Shown here: one piece after another, positions 53,101 to 62,318 of the stretch
Numbering within the stretch: position 1 is the stretch's first letter
Layout of the letters: every line of letters starts with the position of its first letter
From: a virus
IMG/VR virus record: IMGVR_UViG_3300026519_000001
Location: 1 to 64,000 of that record
DNA length: 64,000 nt
Strand: one strand, 5' to 3'
Position numbers and translations under genes: made by a program
The notes under the pieces: generated by a model
What the model was told of the DNA's origin: nothing
The model's input: the letters and a program-made list of their open reading frames with translations, nothing else
Databases searched by the model: none

Positions 53101-53557
53101 ATTCATATACAAGATAATCACCCACATTTATAGTATAAGCAACTCCCCCAAAAATATTTGGGTTAGTGCCTGAGCCTGCAACATCAGCTATATATGTGTC
53201 ACCTTGCGTTCCAACTGAATCAAGTATTGTTAAAGCACTTCCATTTTCAAATCCAAGCAATTGTAATACACCATTAATAGAAGTGCCTAATGGTATTATC
53301 TCCCAATAATTATTATCTATTAATTGTGATGGCGTTGGATTTGGTGGTGTGTTTAACCAATAAAGACCTGGGCTACCTCCACCAATATCAGCAACTACAC
53401 ATATCATCATCCTAGTCCTTCTCTCAAGTGTAATGGCATTCATTTCAGCAATGCTATCTTTTGAATGCACACCACCCTTAGTTAAATTACCAAGATGCGT
53501 TGCGTATACGTCAGCAGGATTTTTAGTGTCTATATTTCCAGAGATTCTTACAGCCAT
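50171..53557 (-). CDS. Tail fibre with YadA-head-like repeats (1128 aa)
   Basis: Residues about 440-590 hold repeats of the form N-S-[VI]-x-I-G-x-x-S (SVIGANSSSAFANSILIGTY, NAVAIGRNSSTQGLNGIALG), the left-handed beta-roll of trimeric autotransporter heads. Before it are VTWATLTGKPTTFPSSPHTH and HTVADITDFPDL, the phage fibre shaft motif. A second similar repeat array (about 690-760) precedes the C-terminal part. A trimeric fibre is the obvious reading. Confidence 0.75.
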   Translation of the reverse strand: MAVRISGNIDTKNPADVYATHLGNLTKGGVHSKDSIAEMNAITLERRTRMMICVVADIGGGSPGLYWLNTPPNPTPSQLIDNNYWEIIPLGTSINGVLQLLGFENGSALTILDSVGTQGDTYIADVAGSGTNPNIFGGVAYTINVGDYLVYESNKWNIVPTGASSVTWATLTGKPTTFPSSPHTHTVADITDFPDLSGHLTDAIVATVITDLTNPLFLATVNAIKIYVGEEIADIIFPPVDLSNYYTKAETISLINAIQGYTLYVSPSLVQLAIDVPSPNENEFAYIQGEYAMYKYLTGVWTLQYTTSLPGSDEAIFINNDVETIPDLKAIGTVSLSLNNYLLFRNINQSNSLNVYKLEAGADIESLPETVRPDDYATGTNEKVWRLASTGGGGGDVTKVGTPLNNQVGVWTGDGTIEGTSGLTYENNIRLIAQGAGANSTVIGANSSSAFANSILIGTYLNASSTASIIIGSAGAGGDGISIGASTQSGVNSVNIGNGIVSFAMNAVAIGRNSSTQGLNGIALGAFSTAESAYTIAIGANTFSDQEGSASFGRNSRTDGIGAIMMGYNTVIQTNALANSFELNWNGNRGFKVGLTYGTGITVNADPDTNLTSAINGVIAYDSTDNHLRLLASSVWQEILTRNIANGIYNPIATGTPDGTKFLRDDNTWQTVVGGGGEFTSDANNNIYLQGVSHALNLSSNAFLATRSPIPTVFTENAFAIGVDNSSILSTSSFVLINSGLLGGENNSFDGTTTDIYNSVIIGGSGHSISGLVNGIIIGGKNSFLQNSTDSVIIGGDGISVNGPVATVFMPKVRLGLGIGGALPTTGETHMLGINSATGEVIQAALPSGGGGIADAPSDGVRYARRDAAWVDVDSAYEASLGNPATDGFVLSSTIVGVRSWVAQVVASAIGPNNAIQTSDGVGGFVNSRVYINEAAGSLTLGDDTLVGPSSRLIEAKGASANLGMRFKTKGAGILSSFSFEDANGTNMLISGRTLVLSPTGGILTDSTKISIFADAANILRIGGGTSEQESLGVFLTDGAVTLIPENLVNGNSDLILANEGTGGIIIGSVGGRISLFGGTAITKQTPTSQTPATFVANTSGISNDTATWNGYTMGDLVAILQAYGLLT

Positions 53558-53561
53558 AATA

Positions 53562-54527
53562 TTAAAATTCTATTGTTAATGAAGTTGGGGCATTATATAA
53601 AAATTCTCCTCTAAATATTTTATAATCATAAGTTGTATTTCCATTATTATAACTTACAGTAGATGGCAATGAATTATCAAAAACACTTTGTAAATCCATT
53701 GAAAAATCTAATCCGTTATCATTATCAATAAATTTAATTCCATTCGTGTTAATAAAACTAGGAATTAAAATAAAAGGATAACCTATCTGAAAAGAATAAC
53801 TTCTTGATATGTTATTAGTTAATAATGTATTTGATATTCCATTTACATGTGATTGAGTTAATATTTGCCCAGTAGCATTAACTCCATATCTTATATAAGC
53901 CATCCAATTAATATTAATTCTTCTCTGTGCTAAAGCTACATTATTTATATCAAAACCATCTAATGTAAGCGAAATGTTTTGCGGTAAATTATATGTATAG
54001 TTAGGAGTTGATGTTAAACTGTAAAGAAAGTCATGTAAGTTTACATTTCCAAGATTAGAGAAAGCATTTACATCACTACAATTTATTATACCATCAGTAT
54101 TTGTAGATACATTTTGAGGGTTTGACAAAGTCCAAGCTAGTGAATATGTATTAGCTAAATCAGTACCTATTTCAATATTAACTTGTGTGGAATTAGAAGT
54201 GGTAAATGAAGATATACTAGGACTGACAAAAGGACTTATGATTTTTCTTAAAATACTAGAATTTGTATTATTAAAAACACTATCACCAATATTAAGGTCA
54301 CCAATATTAACTGTAACTAAATCTTGATAAGGATACACATCTAAATTAGAATAAGGTAAATTAACCCAGTCTGTAATACCATCTCCTAATTTATTTTTAC
54401 TACTAACTATTACCCCAAAAGCATCCAGTACAACTTCATGACCTGGTTCACCCCTCCTCAGTATAGGATTTTTTGTATTCCATTCAGCTTCGGTAGCTAC
54501 TAATAATTTAAATCTTATGTTTGCCAT
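53562..54527 (-). CDS. Tail protein with Mtd N-terminal-type domain (321 aa)
   Basis: RFKLLVATEAEWNTKNPILR followed by EPGHEVVLDAFGVIVSSKNK and LGDGITDWVNLPY is the major-tropism-determinant N-terminal fold that attaches phage tail tips. The rest (YPYQDLVTVNI..) is beta-rich and ends RGEFLYNAPTSLTIEF. Common in crAss-like fibre clusters. Confidence 0.75.
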   Translation of the reverse strand: MANIRFKLLVATEAEWNTKNPILRRGEPGHEVVLDAFGVIVSSKNKLGDGITDWVNLPYSNLDVYPYQDLVTVNIGDLNIGDSVFNNTNSSILRKIISPFVSPSISSFTTSNSTQVNIEIGTDLANTYSLAWTLSNPQNVSTNTDGIINCSDVNAFSNLGNVNLHDFLYSLTSTPNYTYNLPQNISLTLDGFDINNVALAQRRININWMAYIRYGVNATGQILTQSHVNGISNTLLTNNISRSYSFQIGYPFILIPSFINTNGIKFIDNDNGLDFSMDLQSVFDNSLPSTVSYNNGNTTYDYKIFRGEFLYNAPTSLTIEF

Positions 54528-54529
54528 TT

Positions 54530-55003
54530 CTATAATAAATTAAAATCTGAAAAAAGTTCTGTTATTTCAACCCATATCAATGTTCCGCTTGCATCTTTTG
54601 ATAGAAAATAACCCACTCCACCACCTGCGGGCAATGATGTACCTCCACCACCAATAATAGAACCATCACTAGTTAATACATAAGAAGTAGTATTCTTAGG
54701 AAAATCTAAATATGGAACTGGATCTAATTTATATGTATAAATTACATAGTCAAGAAATTGCTCTAATTCATTTCCTTCAATCATGGCATAATTAGGATAT
54801 GGCAACCCTTTTAATACTATAGAATCGTCAGTTTCAAGTAACATATCTATAACCATTGCTATTTCTAAAAACTCTACAAAATCATCTGAATCTACATCTG
54901 GATTTTTTCTTTTTCCATATATAATTCTTCCAATTTCTGCATGTTTATATATTAACTTGTTAAGAGTAAAATATAATTTTATAGTTTCTGGACTTGTTAA
55001 CAT
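54530..55003 (-). CDS. Hypothetical structural protein (157 aa)
   Basis: Helical N-terminal half (TIKLYFTLNKLIYKHAEIGR), then a linker and GDGSIIGGGGTSLPAGGGVG, a glycine-rich hinge before a short C-terminal domain (YFLSKDASGTLIWVEI). It could be a fibre chaperone or adaptor, by location only. Confidence 0.5.
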   Translation of the reverse strand: MLTSPETIKLYFTLNKLIYKHAEIGRIIYGKRKNPDVDSDDFVEFLEIAMVIDMLLETDDSIVLKGLPYPNYAMIEGNELEQFLDYVIYTYKLDPVPYLDFPKNTTSYVLTSDGSIIGGGGTSLPAGGGVGYFLSKDASGTLIWVEITELFSDFNLL

Positions 55004-55014
55004 TTTGTATTAGT

Positions 55015-58000
55015 TTAATTATATTGAACTTGTGAAGATTCATTTTCTATGGAACTATTAGAAAATGAAACTTGAACTCTCCAACGCATGGAAGCACCAT
55101 TTGCTATGGCACTTAAATAACTGTAAGAAACAGGAGTTGCTGTATCGTTATTAGTTAGTCTAGCAACAATATTTTTAAGGCTAAACCAGCTTGCGCCATT
55201 ATTAACAGAAAGTTGGAATGTACAACTCATCCAGCTATCACTTGAAGAATTTGACCGCATAGTTCCATTCCAAAAATAATGAATTGCTCTTGTTCTTCCA
55301 ACATTATTTGTATAGTTAGAAATGTTTCTACCTCCACTCATTGTTATTGGTGGAGAAAAAGCTAAATCCTGTCCATCCTGTCCATCTATGCCATCTATGC
55401 CATCTATTCCTCTTGGTATTCCAAAATTTAAAACAGATGCCTCTGGTGTTCCTGTATTAGTAACTACAGCACTAGAGCCTGGGGCTAATGTAGTAGTAGT
55501 ACCAATTGATACGGTTCCAGATGGTCCAGCTATAGTAGAAGCTGTTCCTGTAATTCTTGTTACGCCCCAATTAGCATTTGCTTTAGCTGTAAGGATATTT
55601 ATATCAGACCCATTAAATGTGGTAGATGCTTGATATGTATATGTATTAGCAATTCCATTAGGGGTTACTAACCATCCATCAGAAAGCATTTCACTTCTAC
55701 TTGCATCAGATGATACAGGTATAGTAGGGGGTGTTAAACTATTACTACCTTTGAAATATATAACTACAAAATCAGGGCTATCTCCTTGTGAGCCTGTTTC
55801 GCCTCTGTTTCTATAAGCTGGCTGCCAATTAATAGTATCAACACCTGCAATGTTATTTACAATACCTTCAACAATAAAATATGTTTTACTTCCTGACTGT
55901 TTATACCAATTAGAGGTTGCTCCACTATTAACAAATGTACTATCAAAATTAGCTGTGGGTAAATCTGCAGGTAATGTTGGTGTTGCCAATGGCTCATTCC
56001 CTGAAACATCAAATGCAGCAGCATAATTATAATATAATCTAAAAGTCTTTGCATCAGTAATATCATCTATACTAACAGGAGTTGATATATATACAACTCC
56101 ATTATAAGGAATCCTACAAGAAACCCCTAGCGAACCAACCACATCGCCTCTAGTAACAGTTTTTATAGTATTATTTGTACCAGATAAATTGCTAACTGTT
56201 AGTGTGTTGCCAAAATACCAAGTTACATTTCCATCATAGTTTACAGGCGATATAATAGTGCCATTCGTATCTAATACAGCTTTTAGTGCAATATCACTTC
56301 TATTTTCAGGAGTAAATGCTAAAGATTGATTAGCAGATCCTGAATCAATTTGCACAAAAGATATTACAGCCCCTGCACTATCTAAATTACTAGATACTGT
56401 AAAGTTTTTAACAAAATTTGTTCCTCCTATATTTATAGTAATTGCACAATTTACTTTTCTAGCTATTATACTAGTCCAAGTAGCGATATATATTTCTCTA
56501 TCAGTACCATTAATTTGATGCCCAAAACTAACATCAGTTGTATCACTAACTAAGCTCACAATAGACCAATCAGTTGTGTAATCTAATTTAGTAGGTCCAT
56601 CATATATTTTTATTAGAGTTTTAATTCTGCCAGTAGTTCCTATTTCACCTCCCACTGGTAGAAAAGTAGGTCTATCAAGTATTATTGAATCAACTTCATT
56701 AGAAAGTATAATCGAAGTAGAATCTGTTCCAGGTATTCCAGTGCTAGTAGAGGCTAATTTAGTTATAGTAACTATATCAAAAAATTCATCTATATTTTCA
56801 ACATCATTGATGTTGTTTGCTGTAGATAGAGCAAATCTAGCAGTTTGCGCAGTTCCATCTTCAATAAATAAATCTCTAGTATCTATTTGTAAAATTTGAT
56901 TGCTTAACGTATAAAAATTTTGATTCCAATTGCCAGTAGCATCATCTGCTACAAAGACTACTGTTATATCAAATGTATCAATAGTAACATTACTTATTTC
57001 AAAATTACCATTATAACTTGTAGTTCCTGTGATATTAACTTGGTCTCCATTGCTTAATCCATGTGCTACACTTGTAACAGTTGTTTTAACCCCTGGAGAG
57101 GTCGCTGAATCTGCAAATATAGTGATTGCTGCATTTGCAAAAATAGTTAAATCTAACCAATTCCCTGCTCCATCATCTCTATACCAATAAAATGTAACAG
57201 CATCTAAAAAATTTTGTCTTCCCCTAATATTCACTACAGACACTGGAAAAGATGAACTTGTTGTGTCATACACTAATGTAGGAGTATCAGTTGCTAGCGT
57301 TAATGACTTTGCATCATCTCCATCAGTAATATCTGTAATTGATTCCTCTTCTATAAAAACTAAATCAGGTTCTGCACCTGCATTTATAAGAGTTATATAA
57401 CATCTAAATGTTGCTTTTGCAGTAACATAATTTGGAGCAATTACAATATTTTTAGTTGTAGCAATTGGTGTATCAACATTAGGATTAACTGGTATAATAA
57501 TTTTATTATTATAAACCTTATACCATTTATAAGTAAGATTTGTAGTCAATTCTTCTGATCCCCTAAACAAATTAGCAGTTAATGTTATTGCAACTGGGTC
57601 TGACAAAGTTCCAGCTGCCGCATCTGCACTAGATGGATATTTAAATGTATTTTGTCCATCACTTGATATATAATCAATATATACATCTCTACCTGTAAAA
57701 GGCTTAGGTGCAGACCACACAGTCTTTAATGAACCATCAAAGAATTTTCTAGCTTCTGAATAACAATTAATTAAACTTGCCTCTTCTGGATATGAAGTAT
57801 CAGCCCAGCCAATATTAGCTGAATTACCTGCTGTGTTAGAAACTGGATCATTACCAATAGGTGTATTAGCAGCTATAAAAGTAGGGTCATTAAAATCAGT
57901 AGTATCAGAAAATAATTTATATATTTTATCAATATATTCTCCAGACTCTTCAGATATTTTATCAATGCTCCAAGAGGAATAATTTAAAGGTGAATTTTCA

Positions 58001-58965
58001 GTCCTTAATGCCCTATAATTATGAATAGACGGATCGAAAGTCTTAACCCAACCCGCAGCAATTAAAGCTATATCTGCAGGAGATCCAGCAGTAGCTAATG
58101 CATTGCTTGGAGATAATGGGTTTGGATTAGGTGTAGACTGTGCATTATACCTGACTAAGTCTTCATTTTCAGGAATTAAAAATGGACCAATCCAGTCAGT
58201 CTTTAAATTACCATATACATCTTTTTGAGCTTTAATTTCATATAATGGGTCTGTTCCTAATGGAGGAATATCACTCCAACCCTCAGGAAAATTGTTTATA
58301 CTACCAAACTTATTATATCTTCCTGGTAAATCAGGTATAACCGCTGCTCTAATAAAAAGATTTTGAACATAATCACCACCCTCAAAGTTCCCATTAATAG
58401 ATCTTGGCACAGTCCAATCAAGATATATGCCTGTACCACTATCAGTAGCATCACTTCTTCTCTCTCTATACCATTTTGATTCTCCTGCAATATACACTGC
58501 GTCCCATAACAATTCCCCACTAGGATTGTCAATATATGGATATGGGGGTTTGATTCCATTGGCATCATCTCCCGCATATTCTATAGCATAAGTACTTTCA
58601 TTAACAGGCAATTCAGAATCTACTTGCCAAAAATTTAAATAAAAATTAGCATTTGGTTCTAATGGTTGCTTTTCATTTCCTCCTATATCTAATTCATTTG
58701 GTGGAATAACTAATGGATAAAAAGATACATCAGGAACAAATAATAATTTCAAGGTTTTTGTTGAGTATTCACCATCTGTTCTTGGATGGGCATTAATAGT
58801 AACACTCATGCCTTTTAACATCTTATCAGGATGCAATAACATTAATTCTTCTAATGTATTATATTGATGGTATCCTCCTTTAACGTCATTCTGTTGAGTA
58901 ATCCATAATCTTGGATTATTATTTCTAGGAACAAATCCTGTCGATATTTCTTGAAAATCACTCAT
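55015..58965 (-). CDS. Giant tail fibre with collagen-like patch (1316 aa)
   Basis: The N-terminal third has phage adhesin-type beta domains (YNTLEELMLLHPDKMLKGMS). The centre has repeated Ig-like domains with TTVTSVAHGLSNGDQVNITG, an FCCH-like repeat found in phage fibres. Near the C-terminus GIPRGIDGIDGIDGQDGQD is a short Gly-x-y collagen-like tract, then a beta-sandwich tip. Long, trimer-forming host-binding fibre. Reading is from motifs and size. Confidence 0.7.
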   Translation of the reverse strand: MSDFQEISTGFVPRNNNPRLWITQQNDVKGGYHQYNTLEELMLLHPDKMLKGMSVTINAHPRTDGEYSTKTLKLLFVPDVSFYPLVIPPNELDIGGNEKQPLEPNANFYLNFWQVDSELPVNESTYAIEYAGDDANGIKPPYPYIDNPSGELLWDAVYIAGESKWYRERRSDATDSGTGIYLDWTVPRSINGNFEGGDYVQNLFIRAAVIPDLPGRYNKFGSINNFPEGWSDIPPLGTDPLYEIKAQKDVYGNLKTDWIGPFLIPENEDLVRYNAQSTPNPNPLSPSNALATAGSPADIALIAAGWVKTFDPSIHNYRALRTENSPLNYSSWSIDKISEESGEYIDKIYKLFSDTTDFNDPTFIAANTPIGNDPVSNTAGNSANIGWADTSYPEEASLINCYSEARKFFDGSLKTVWSAPKPFTGRDVYIDYISSDGQNTFKYPSSADAAAGTLSDPVAITLTANLFRGSEELTTNLTYKWYKVYNNKIIIPVNPNVDTPIATTKNIVIAPNYVTAKATFRCYITLINAGAEPDLVFIEEESITDITDGDDAKSLTLATDTPTLVYDTTSSSFPVSVVNIRGRQNFLDAVTFYWYRDDGAGNWLDLTIFANAAITIFADSATSPGVKTTVTSVAHGLSNGDQVNITGTTSYNGNFEISNVTIDTFDITVVFVADDATGNWNQNFYTLSNQILQIDTRDLFIEDGTAQTARFALSTANNINDVENIDEFFDIVTITKLASTSTGIPGTDSTSIILSNEVDSIILDRPTFLPVGGEIGTTGRIKTLIKIYDGPTKLDYTTDWSIVSLVSDTTDVSFGHQINGTDREIYIATWTSIIARKVNCAITINIGGTNFVKNFTVSSNLDSAGAVISFVQIDSGSANQSLAFTPENRSDIALKAVLDTNGTIISPVNYDGNVTWYFGNTLTVSNLSGTNNTIKTVTRGDVVGSLGVSCRIPYNGVVYISTPVSIDDITDAKTFRLYYNYAAAFDVSGNEPLATPTLPADLPTANFDSTFVNSGATSNWYKQSGSKTYFIVEGIVNNIAGVDTINWQPAYRNRGETGSQGDSPDFVVIYFKGSNSLTPPTIPVSSDASRSEMLSDGWLVTPNGIANTYTYQASTTFNGSDINILTAKANANWGVTRITGTASTIAGPSGTVSIGTTTTLAPGSSAVVTNTGTPEASVLNFGIPRGIDGIDGIDGQDGQDLAFSPPITMSGGRNISNYTNNVGRTRAIHYFWNGTMRSNSSSDSWMSCTFQLSVNNGASWFSLKNIVARLTNNDTATPVSYSYLSAIANGASMRWRVQVSFSNSSIENESSQVQYN

Positions 58966-58966
58966 A

Positions 58967-59773
58967 TTATATTATTGAAAACGTTAAAGGATTACCAGCA
59001 CTACCTGTTCCTGCAGTATTGTCATAGGTTGTTCTCCATACAGTATATTGCTCAGTGTACCCTTCCGAATTAGTTATGTCTAATGTTTTCACCTGTACAA
59101 AACCACCTGGACTAGGATTACCACTATCCTGAAAATTATTCACTATAAATGGAGAATTAGAAGGTGCTGCAAATATTTGATATTCATTAACTCCTGAATT
59201 CGTATATGGAATTGGATTAGCACCCTTTGCATTAACAGCCAAAGTGGAACTTAATAATTTTATATCTGCTTCACTAGGGTCGTAACTTCCAGTATCAGTA
59301 ATTGTTACATTACCTATATATAAAAAATTACCAAACAATATAGAAGTACTAGATTGTACTGGGATATTAATATCATTTATATCATCATCTGCAATCAATG
59401 TGATTGTTAAATTATCGGTTATATTTTGTAAACCTACATTTAGCTGGTATACCAATTGACTAGTAGTAACAGGGGGTGGAACAAGTCCATTATCTAAAGA
59501 ATGCTCTGCAACAGGTATATTGTATTCCCAATTTAAAATATAGTCTGTAATTACAGCTCCCTTAATTTGTAAAGGTATATTAGTTATAAAAGACTGTATT
59601 GTTAATGGTGCATAAGGAGTATAGCTTACGTAATAAGTAATATCATTTACAGCCTCAACTGTATTTACAACTATATTAACATCTCCACTTGCAACAATGA
59701 CTTTTTTTTCAGGTATTAAAGAAGGGATGTTAAATATACTATCATTACATGAATCACAATTAGTATTAGCCAT
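58967..59773 (-). CDS. Beta-rich structural protein (268 aa)
   Basis: Cys-containing start (NCDSCNDSIFNIPSLIPEKK) and a two-domain beta-sandwich pattern ending YTEQYTVWRTTYDNTAG.., common to proteins placed before fibre genes in crAss-like phages. Shares one base with the next gene's stop. No defined function. Confidence 0.55.
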   Translation of the reverse strand: MANTNCDSCNDSIFNIPSLIPEKKVIVASGDVNIVVNTVEAVNDITYYVSYTPYAPLTIQSFITNIPLQIKGAVITDYILNWEYNIPVAEHSLDNGLVPPPVTTSQLVYQLNVGLQNITDNLTITLIADDDINDINIPVQSSTSILFGNFLYIGNVTITDTGSYDPSEADIKLLSSTLAVNAKGANPIPYTNSGVNEYQIFAAPSNSPFIVNNFQDSGNPSPGGFVQVKTLDITNSEGYTEQYTVWRTTYDNTAGTGSAGNPLTFSII

Positions 59774-60456
59774 TATGTTTTAAATTGTTTAGTCAATCTC
59801 TCAATCATTCTTTGAGCTTCTCTTGGAGCAATGCTAAATTGAGATAAAGATGATCTAATACCATGGTCTAAATGTTGAATAACTTTCAACTCTTCATCAC
59901 AACCACATTCAACACATTGCTTACATTCAAAATAATCCTTTGTTAGTTCATTCTTTTTAATCCTTAATTTAGTAGCTAATAATTCTTTCACCTGAACTAA
60001 TTCATAAATATTACTATCAGATAATACAGAAACATCAAATACTGGTTGTAATATTAAACTTGTGTCATACTGTCTCAAATCAGAAGTTGGTATATTATAT
60101 ACAATTAGATTTTCAACAGGCGCAGGCACATTAGGAGATGTTGTTGTATTAACAAGAGTATAAATATAAGTATACCACCCATCAAGATTATAAGCTACCG
60201 CAAATGAACTCTCCTCTGTATTAGGGAAAGTATTATTATAATCAATATCAGTTGAAAGAGATGTTAATAATTGAGAATCACCTTCATAAGGTTGATAATA
60301 AACCTGTAATACACCAGCTAAATCTAATCTTTCAGTATTAGGAGCGCCATAGCCAGCCTCATTAAAATTTAAAACATACGCACCTGTATTATCTTTTATT
60401 GTAATAGATGATGCATCTGCTTCGTATGTTATACAAAGTTTTGGTGTTATAGGCAT
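59773..60456 (-). CDS. Structural protein with C-terminal Cys cluster (227 aa)
   Basis: Beta-rich N-terminus (KLCITYEADASSITIKDNTG), helical C-terminus with CKQCVECGC (CxxCxxCxC) near residue 170-180, and a Lys/Arg-rich end. The cluster could bind zinc or form disulfides. First gene after the terminator at 60483-60517. Unknown role. Confidence 0.55.
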   Translation of the reverse strand: MPITPKLCITYEADASSITIKDNTGAYVLNFNEAGYGAPNTERLDLAGVLQVYYQPYEGDSQLLTSLSTDIDYNNTFPNTEESSFAVAYNLDGWYTYIYTLVNTTTSPNVPAPVENLIVYNIPTSDLRQYDTSLILQPVFDVSVLSDSNIYELVQVKELLATKLRIKKNELTKDYFECKQCVECGCDEELKVIQHLDHGIRSSLSQFSIAPREAQRMIERLTKQFKT

Positions 60457-60482
60457 AATATAAAAATTTTTGTAAAAATAAC

Positions 60483-60517
60483 AAAGGGTAGTGATAATTC
60501 CTTATCCACTACCCTTT
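60483..60517 (-). terminator. Terminator after the 318-aa structural gene
   Basis: AAAGGGTAGTG (60483-60493) and CACTACCCTTT (60507-60517) form a perfect 11-bp stem; on the minus strand the hairpin is followed by GTTATTTTT. It limits transcription of the capsid genes and suggests separate expression of the fibre block. Confidence 0.8.
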
Positions 60518-60551
60518 ATTTTATCATTAGATTAAATTATATTAATATAAT

Positions 60552-61508
60552 TTATACCAAATCAGGAATTGTTTGCGTAATAACAGCTTCTAATTTATTT
60601 ATAATTGCATTAATTGCAATAACACTAGCACTCATTGGACAAGCAATTGTAACTTCTTTTCTAGAAGTTGAAACATTGAAGTCTGTATCATGCTTAGAAA
60701 TAGCTTTCAATTCAATTAACCCATATTCCTCTGATCCAATTGCATTGGTTTTTGTGTCAACACCCCAGTTGTATGGAAAATGTTGGTAACCAAATCCGTC
60801 ACCTCTATTACCTCTATAGAAATATTCCATTAAGGCAACTTGTTTGCCTGTTCCAACACCAGGAGAACCACCTGCCGTAGTTACAATATCTGCCATAGAA
60901 AGCCCTGAAGAATCTTCATCCACAAAAACATCAAATGGAATTTGTCTTCCTTCATTTTTTCCTAAAGAATATGGCTGGTCTTTTTCAGTTATAATAAGTG
61001 TAGTTGTACCAGTGAATGTAAATGCAGTGTTTGTAGAAGCGGTTGAGCCTTCTTCCCTAGAAAAGTTTTTATTTAGACTAGTTATTAATCCACTAACAAC
61101 GTTTGCAGCAGTATCTCCTGTTTGTACAACATACTGTGCATGTTTAGTATAATAGTTTTCAGCAGATAATGAACCGAAATTCAATATTCTAAGATTTAAT
61201 ACATACTCTTGACCAACAGTAAGATTCGTTGGTGTAACTGTAATTGATCTTAATACTGGGGCTTCATACCCTTTTGCAAAAGCAGTTTGTACGTCTTCTG
61301 ATTTATAAGTATCAGATACAACTGTTTTACCATTTACTTTCATTGCCAATAAGAATCCCCCTACTTTAGATGTGCCATCAGATCCATCTGCATTAAAAAT
61401 TCCTATTTCCCCATCCGAAGCCGATGCTTCAAATGCATTCAATGTAGTTTCAGCTGCTAAAGCATCTACTACAAAGATTTCTCTCATTGCGTTTTGTGAC
61501 TGCGCCAT
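60552..61508 (-). CDS. Abundant structural protein, auxiliary-capsid-like (318 aa)
   Basis: Ser/Thr/Gly/Ala-rich beta protein (LRSITVTPTNLTVGQEYVLN, TNTAFTFTGTTTLIITEKD) resembling tail-sheath or capsid decoration proteins. It has its own terminator, as highly expressed structural genes often do. Three genes after the capsid protein, matching the place of the phi-crAss001 auxiliary capsid protein. Identity is a positional inference. Confidence 0.55.
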   Translation of the reverse strand: MAQSQNAMREIFVVDALAAETTLNAFEASASDGEIGIFNADGSDGTSKVGGFLLAMKVNGKTVVSDTYKSEDVQTAFAKGYEAPVLRSITVTPTNLTVGQEYVLNLRILNFGSLSAENYYTKHAQYVVQTGDTAANVVSGLITSLNKNFSREEGSTASTNTAFTFTGTTTLIITEKDQPYSLGKNEGRQIPFDVFVDEDSSGLSMADIVTTAGGSPGVGTGKQVALMEYFYRGNRGDGFGYQHFPYNWGVDTKTNAIGSEEYGLIELKAISKHDTDFNVSTSRKEVTIACPMSASVIAINAIINKLEAVITQTIPDLV

Positions 61509-61532
61509 AATTTATTATTAATTTTAAGTTAC

Positions 61533-62318
61533 TTATTCATTTCTTGAAGACATAATCAAGCTTGTTTGCAAACTTGCAACCTCAAAAGACTCTTTAGCTA
61601 ATTCAACTGCCCTATCAACAATTTGCCTGTGAACTAAAGAACTTAATTTACAATCCGTTTCGTCTGTAATGCCATCAATGCTAAGCCCCATTCCAGTAAA
61701 ATCTCCCGATGTTAAATCAGTTAATATTATAGGAGTAGGCTTTTCTATGTATCTCATTTGATAATTAATCAATGAAAAACCAACTGGCGTAACAATCTCT
61801 ACCGAATCAGTAAATGTACCCAAAGAGTTATCAACTCTCCATACTCTTTTTGAAACACCATCAATATTAGGTTTTCTAAAAGGATTCTCTTCCTGCAGCA
61901 TAATCTCATCATGAGTAACAGGAATAGTTTTTATTGTATTATATAAAATGTCATTATTATCTTTTAAATATGATGACTCTTGTATAACAAAAAATACATT
62001 ACCAGGTATTTTGACAAAATAATTATTGAAATTCTCAAGAGGTATTCCTGATAAATCAGGAACATCCTCTATTAATGAATTTTCATTATTAGTATAATAA
62101 TTTTTAATTAATTTTTCTAAACCCCTTCTTCTTTTTTCCGAGTTTTCAAACCCATCGTTTCTAATATTAGATTTAGGGTCAAAGTAATTAAAAACTAATT
62201 GCTCTTGAGCTTTACTAAGAAATACTGATTGTTCATATAAATCTAATCCAGGAGCACCATTACTCCTAATATTATTATATGCAATATCAAATTCATTTAT
62301 AAACTCAAGTACATTCAT
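61533..62318 (-). CDS. Head-tail structural protein (261 aa)
   Basis: MNVLEFINEFDIAYNNIRSN.. then EQSVFLSKAQEQLVFNYFDP, NSEKRRRGLEKLI and a C-terminal VDRAVELAKESFEVASLQTS helix. This arrangement is recurrent next to the capsid genes in crAss-like phages. Possible head-completion protein. One-base overlap with the upstream gene. Confidence 0.6.
   Translation of the reverse strand: MNVLEFINEFDIAYNNIRSNGAPGLDLYEQSVFLSKAQEQLVFNYFDPKSNIRNDGFENSEKRRRGLEKLIKNYYTNNENSLIEDVPDLSGIPLENFNNYFVKIPGNVFFVIQESSYLKDNNDILYNTIKTIPVTHDEIMLQEENPFRKPNIDGVSKRVWRVDNSLGTFTDSVEIVTPVGFSLINYQMRYIEKPTPIILTDLTSGDFTGMGLSIDGITDETDCKLSSLVHRQIVDRAVELAKESFEVASLQTSLIMSSRNE

Noticed and set aside
53562-54527. Diversity-generating retroelement suggested by the Mtd-type N-terminal domain
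   Set aside because: No reverse transcriptase, template repeat or Avd-like gene was found in the window.
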